5,552 bases of DNA from NCBI GenBank assembly GCA_000435055.1, contig FR879693.1, positions 10,032 through 15,583 of the forward strand, in the 5' to 3' direction. Made by a program: the position numbers and the translations under genes. The notes under the pieces are model-generated. The model was not told where the DNA came from. It worked only from the letters and a program-made list of their open reading frames with translations, and did no database searches. Source of the DNA: Clostridium sp. CAG:138. Its GTDB lineage: Bacteria; Bacillota; Clostridia; Christensenellales; CAG-138. Every line of letters starts with the position of its first letter. The first letter of the stretch is position 1. Of the stretch, positions 5,278 to 5,552 are shown one piece after another.

Positions 5278-5380
5278 AAAATGCGATTGCGCGTTTAAAT
5301 GCCCGAAACAGTTTTATAAGATAAACTGAAGGACAAAACCGGAGTGCCGGATTTGGAACAAAAAATGCGCAGCCGAAAAG

Positions 5381-5386
5381 TATAAA
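5381..5386 (+). promoter_or_regulatory. candidate -10 box, proximal, for the SPFH gene
   Basis: TATAAA directly follows GCCGAAAAG (5372-5380) and would give a short leader of about 27 bases. TTGGAA at 5353-5358 is 22 bases upstream, too far for a normal sigma-70-type -35. I see no clear sigma-W-type pair, although B. subtilis ydjI belongs to a sigma-W operon. Confidence 0.3.
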
Positions 5387-5419
5387 TGATTTGACGAACG
5401 ATCGAAAGGAGCAAGAACC

Positions 5420-5552
5420 ATGGGACTTATTAAGGCAGGAATCGGAGCGTTGGGAGGAACTCTGGCAGACCAGTGGAAAGAGTTTTTCTATTGTGATGCG
5501 CTTCCCAATGATGTCCTTATGAGAAGGGGACAGAAACAGATAACCGGACGCT
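5420..5552 (+). CDS. N-terminus of an SPFH-domain protein (YdjI-like)
   Basis: ATG 5420 follows AAAGGAG (5405-5411) at eight bases. The 44 visible residues begin MGLIKAGIGALGGTLADQW and continue KEFFYCDALPNDVLMRRGQK, which I recognise as the highly conserved opening of the YdjI-like SPFH/virion-core-like proteins of Firmicutes (full length about 300-400 aa). These are membrane-associated scaffold proteins; B. subtilis YdjI works with a PspA-family protein in an envelope-stress system. The Gly-rich N-terminus lies before the SPFH domain itself, which is off the window. Whether it belongs functionally with the upstream receiver-like gene cannot be judged here. Confidence 0.88.
   Translation, partial: MGLIKAGIGALGGTLADQWKEFFYCDALPNDVLMRRGQKQITGR

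Larger units (their letters stand above)
5201..5419 (+). other. 219-base noncoding region before the SPFH gene
   Basis: No coding frame is convincing here. It contains a GC-rich palindrome TGCGGC-G-GCCGCA (5230-5242, not followed by T's), a TATAAT (5272-5277), a small CCGG-AGTG-CCGG hairpin (5339-5350), a TATAAA (5381-5386) and the ribosome site of the SPFH gene. I see no terminator for the pseudo-receiver gene, so read-through into the SPFH gene is possible. Confidence 0.55.

Overview
The window looks like part of a Firmicutes (Clostridia, probably gut Oscillospirales- or Lachnospirales-like) chromosome. The reasons are purine-rich GGAGG-type ribosome binding sites, use of GTG and TTG starts beside ATG, moderate GC with many gcg/ccg/gaa/aaa codons, and two recognisable Clostridia-type proteins: a 7TM sensor-kinase-like membrane protein and a YdjI-like SPFH protein. 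All convincing genes are on the + strand. No mobile element, CRISPR array, tRNA or rRNA is visible.

Layout. Bases 2-169 are the 3' end of an unidentified gene. A 99-bp gap holds a perfect inverted repeat (201-216) and a -10-like box (239-244). A small Cro/CI-type helix-turn-helix gene follows (269-508). Bases 509-868 are ambiguous: two overlapping small reading frames (519-773 and 625-843) look like either one gene broken by a single-base slip in an A run or two competing short genes. Next comes a compact signalling cassette: a 549-aa multi-pass membrane protein with a PAS-like segment and a degenerate, apparently non-catalytic kinase region (869-2518); a membrane PAS histidine kinase of the NarL/DesK type (2515-3822, overlapping by ATGA); and its LuxR-family response regulator (3863-4510). 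A strong nested hairpin terminator follows at 4521-4577.

Beyond the terminator is a 300-base noncoding stretch with an inverted repeat (4637-4657), a perfect TATAAT (4675-4680) and several leader hairpins. It precedes a 127-aa stand-alone receiver-like protein (4817-5200) whose phosphoacceptor aspartate is replaced by glutamate. After a second noncoding stretch of 219 bases, the window ends in the first 44 codons of an SPFH-domain protein (5420-5552).

How they may work together (inference): the 7TM pseudokinase senses a signal and modulates the adjacent kinase, the kinase phosphorylates the LuxR-type regulator, and that regulator could activate the pseudo-receiver gene, because the dyad at 4637-4657 is centred near -40 of the predicted start of that transcript. 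The small HTH protein at the head of the cluster may control the operon. The least ordinary elements are the pseudokinase/kinase/regulator cassette, the Asp-to-Glu stand-alone receiver with its structured leader, and the dual-frame region at 509-843.
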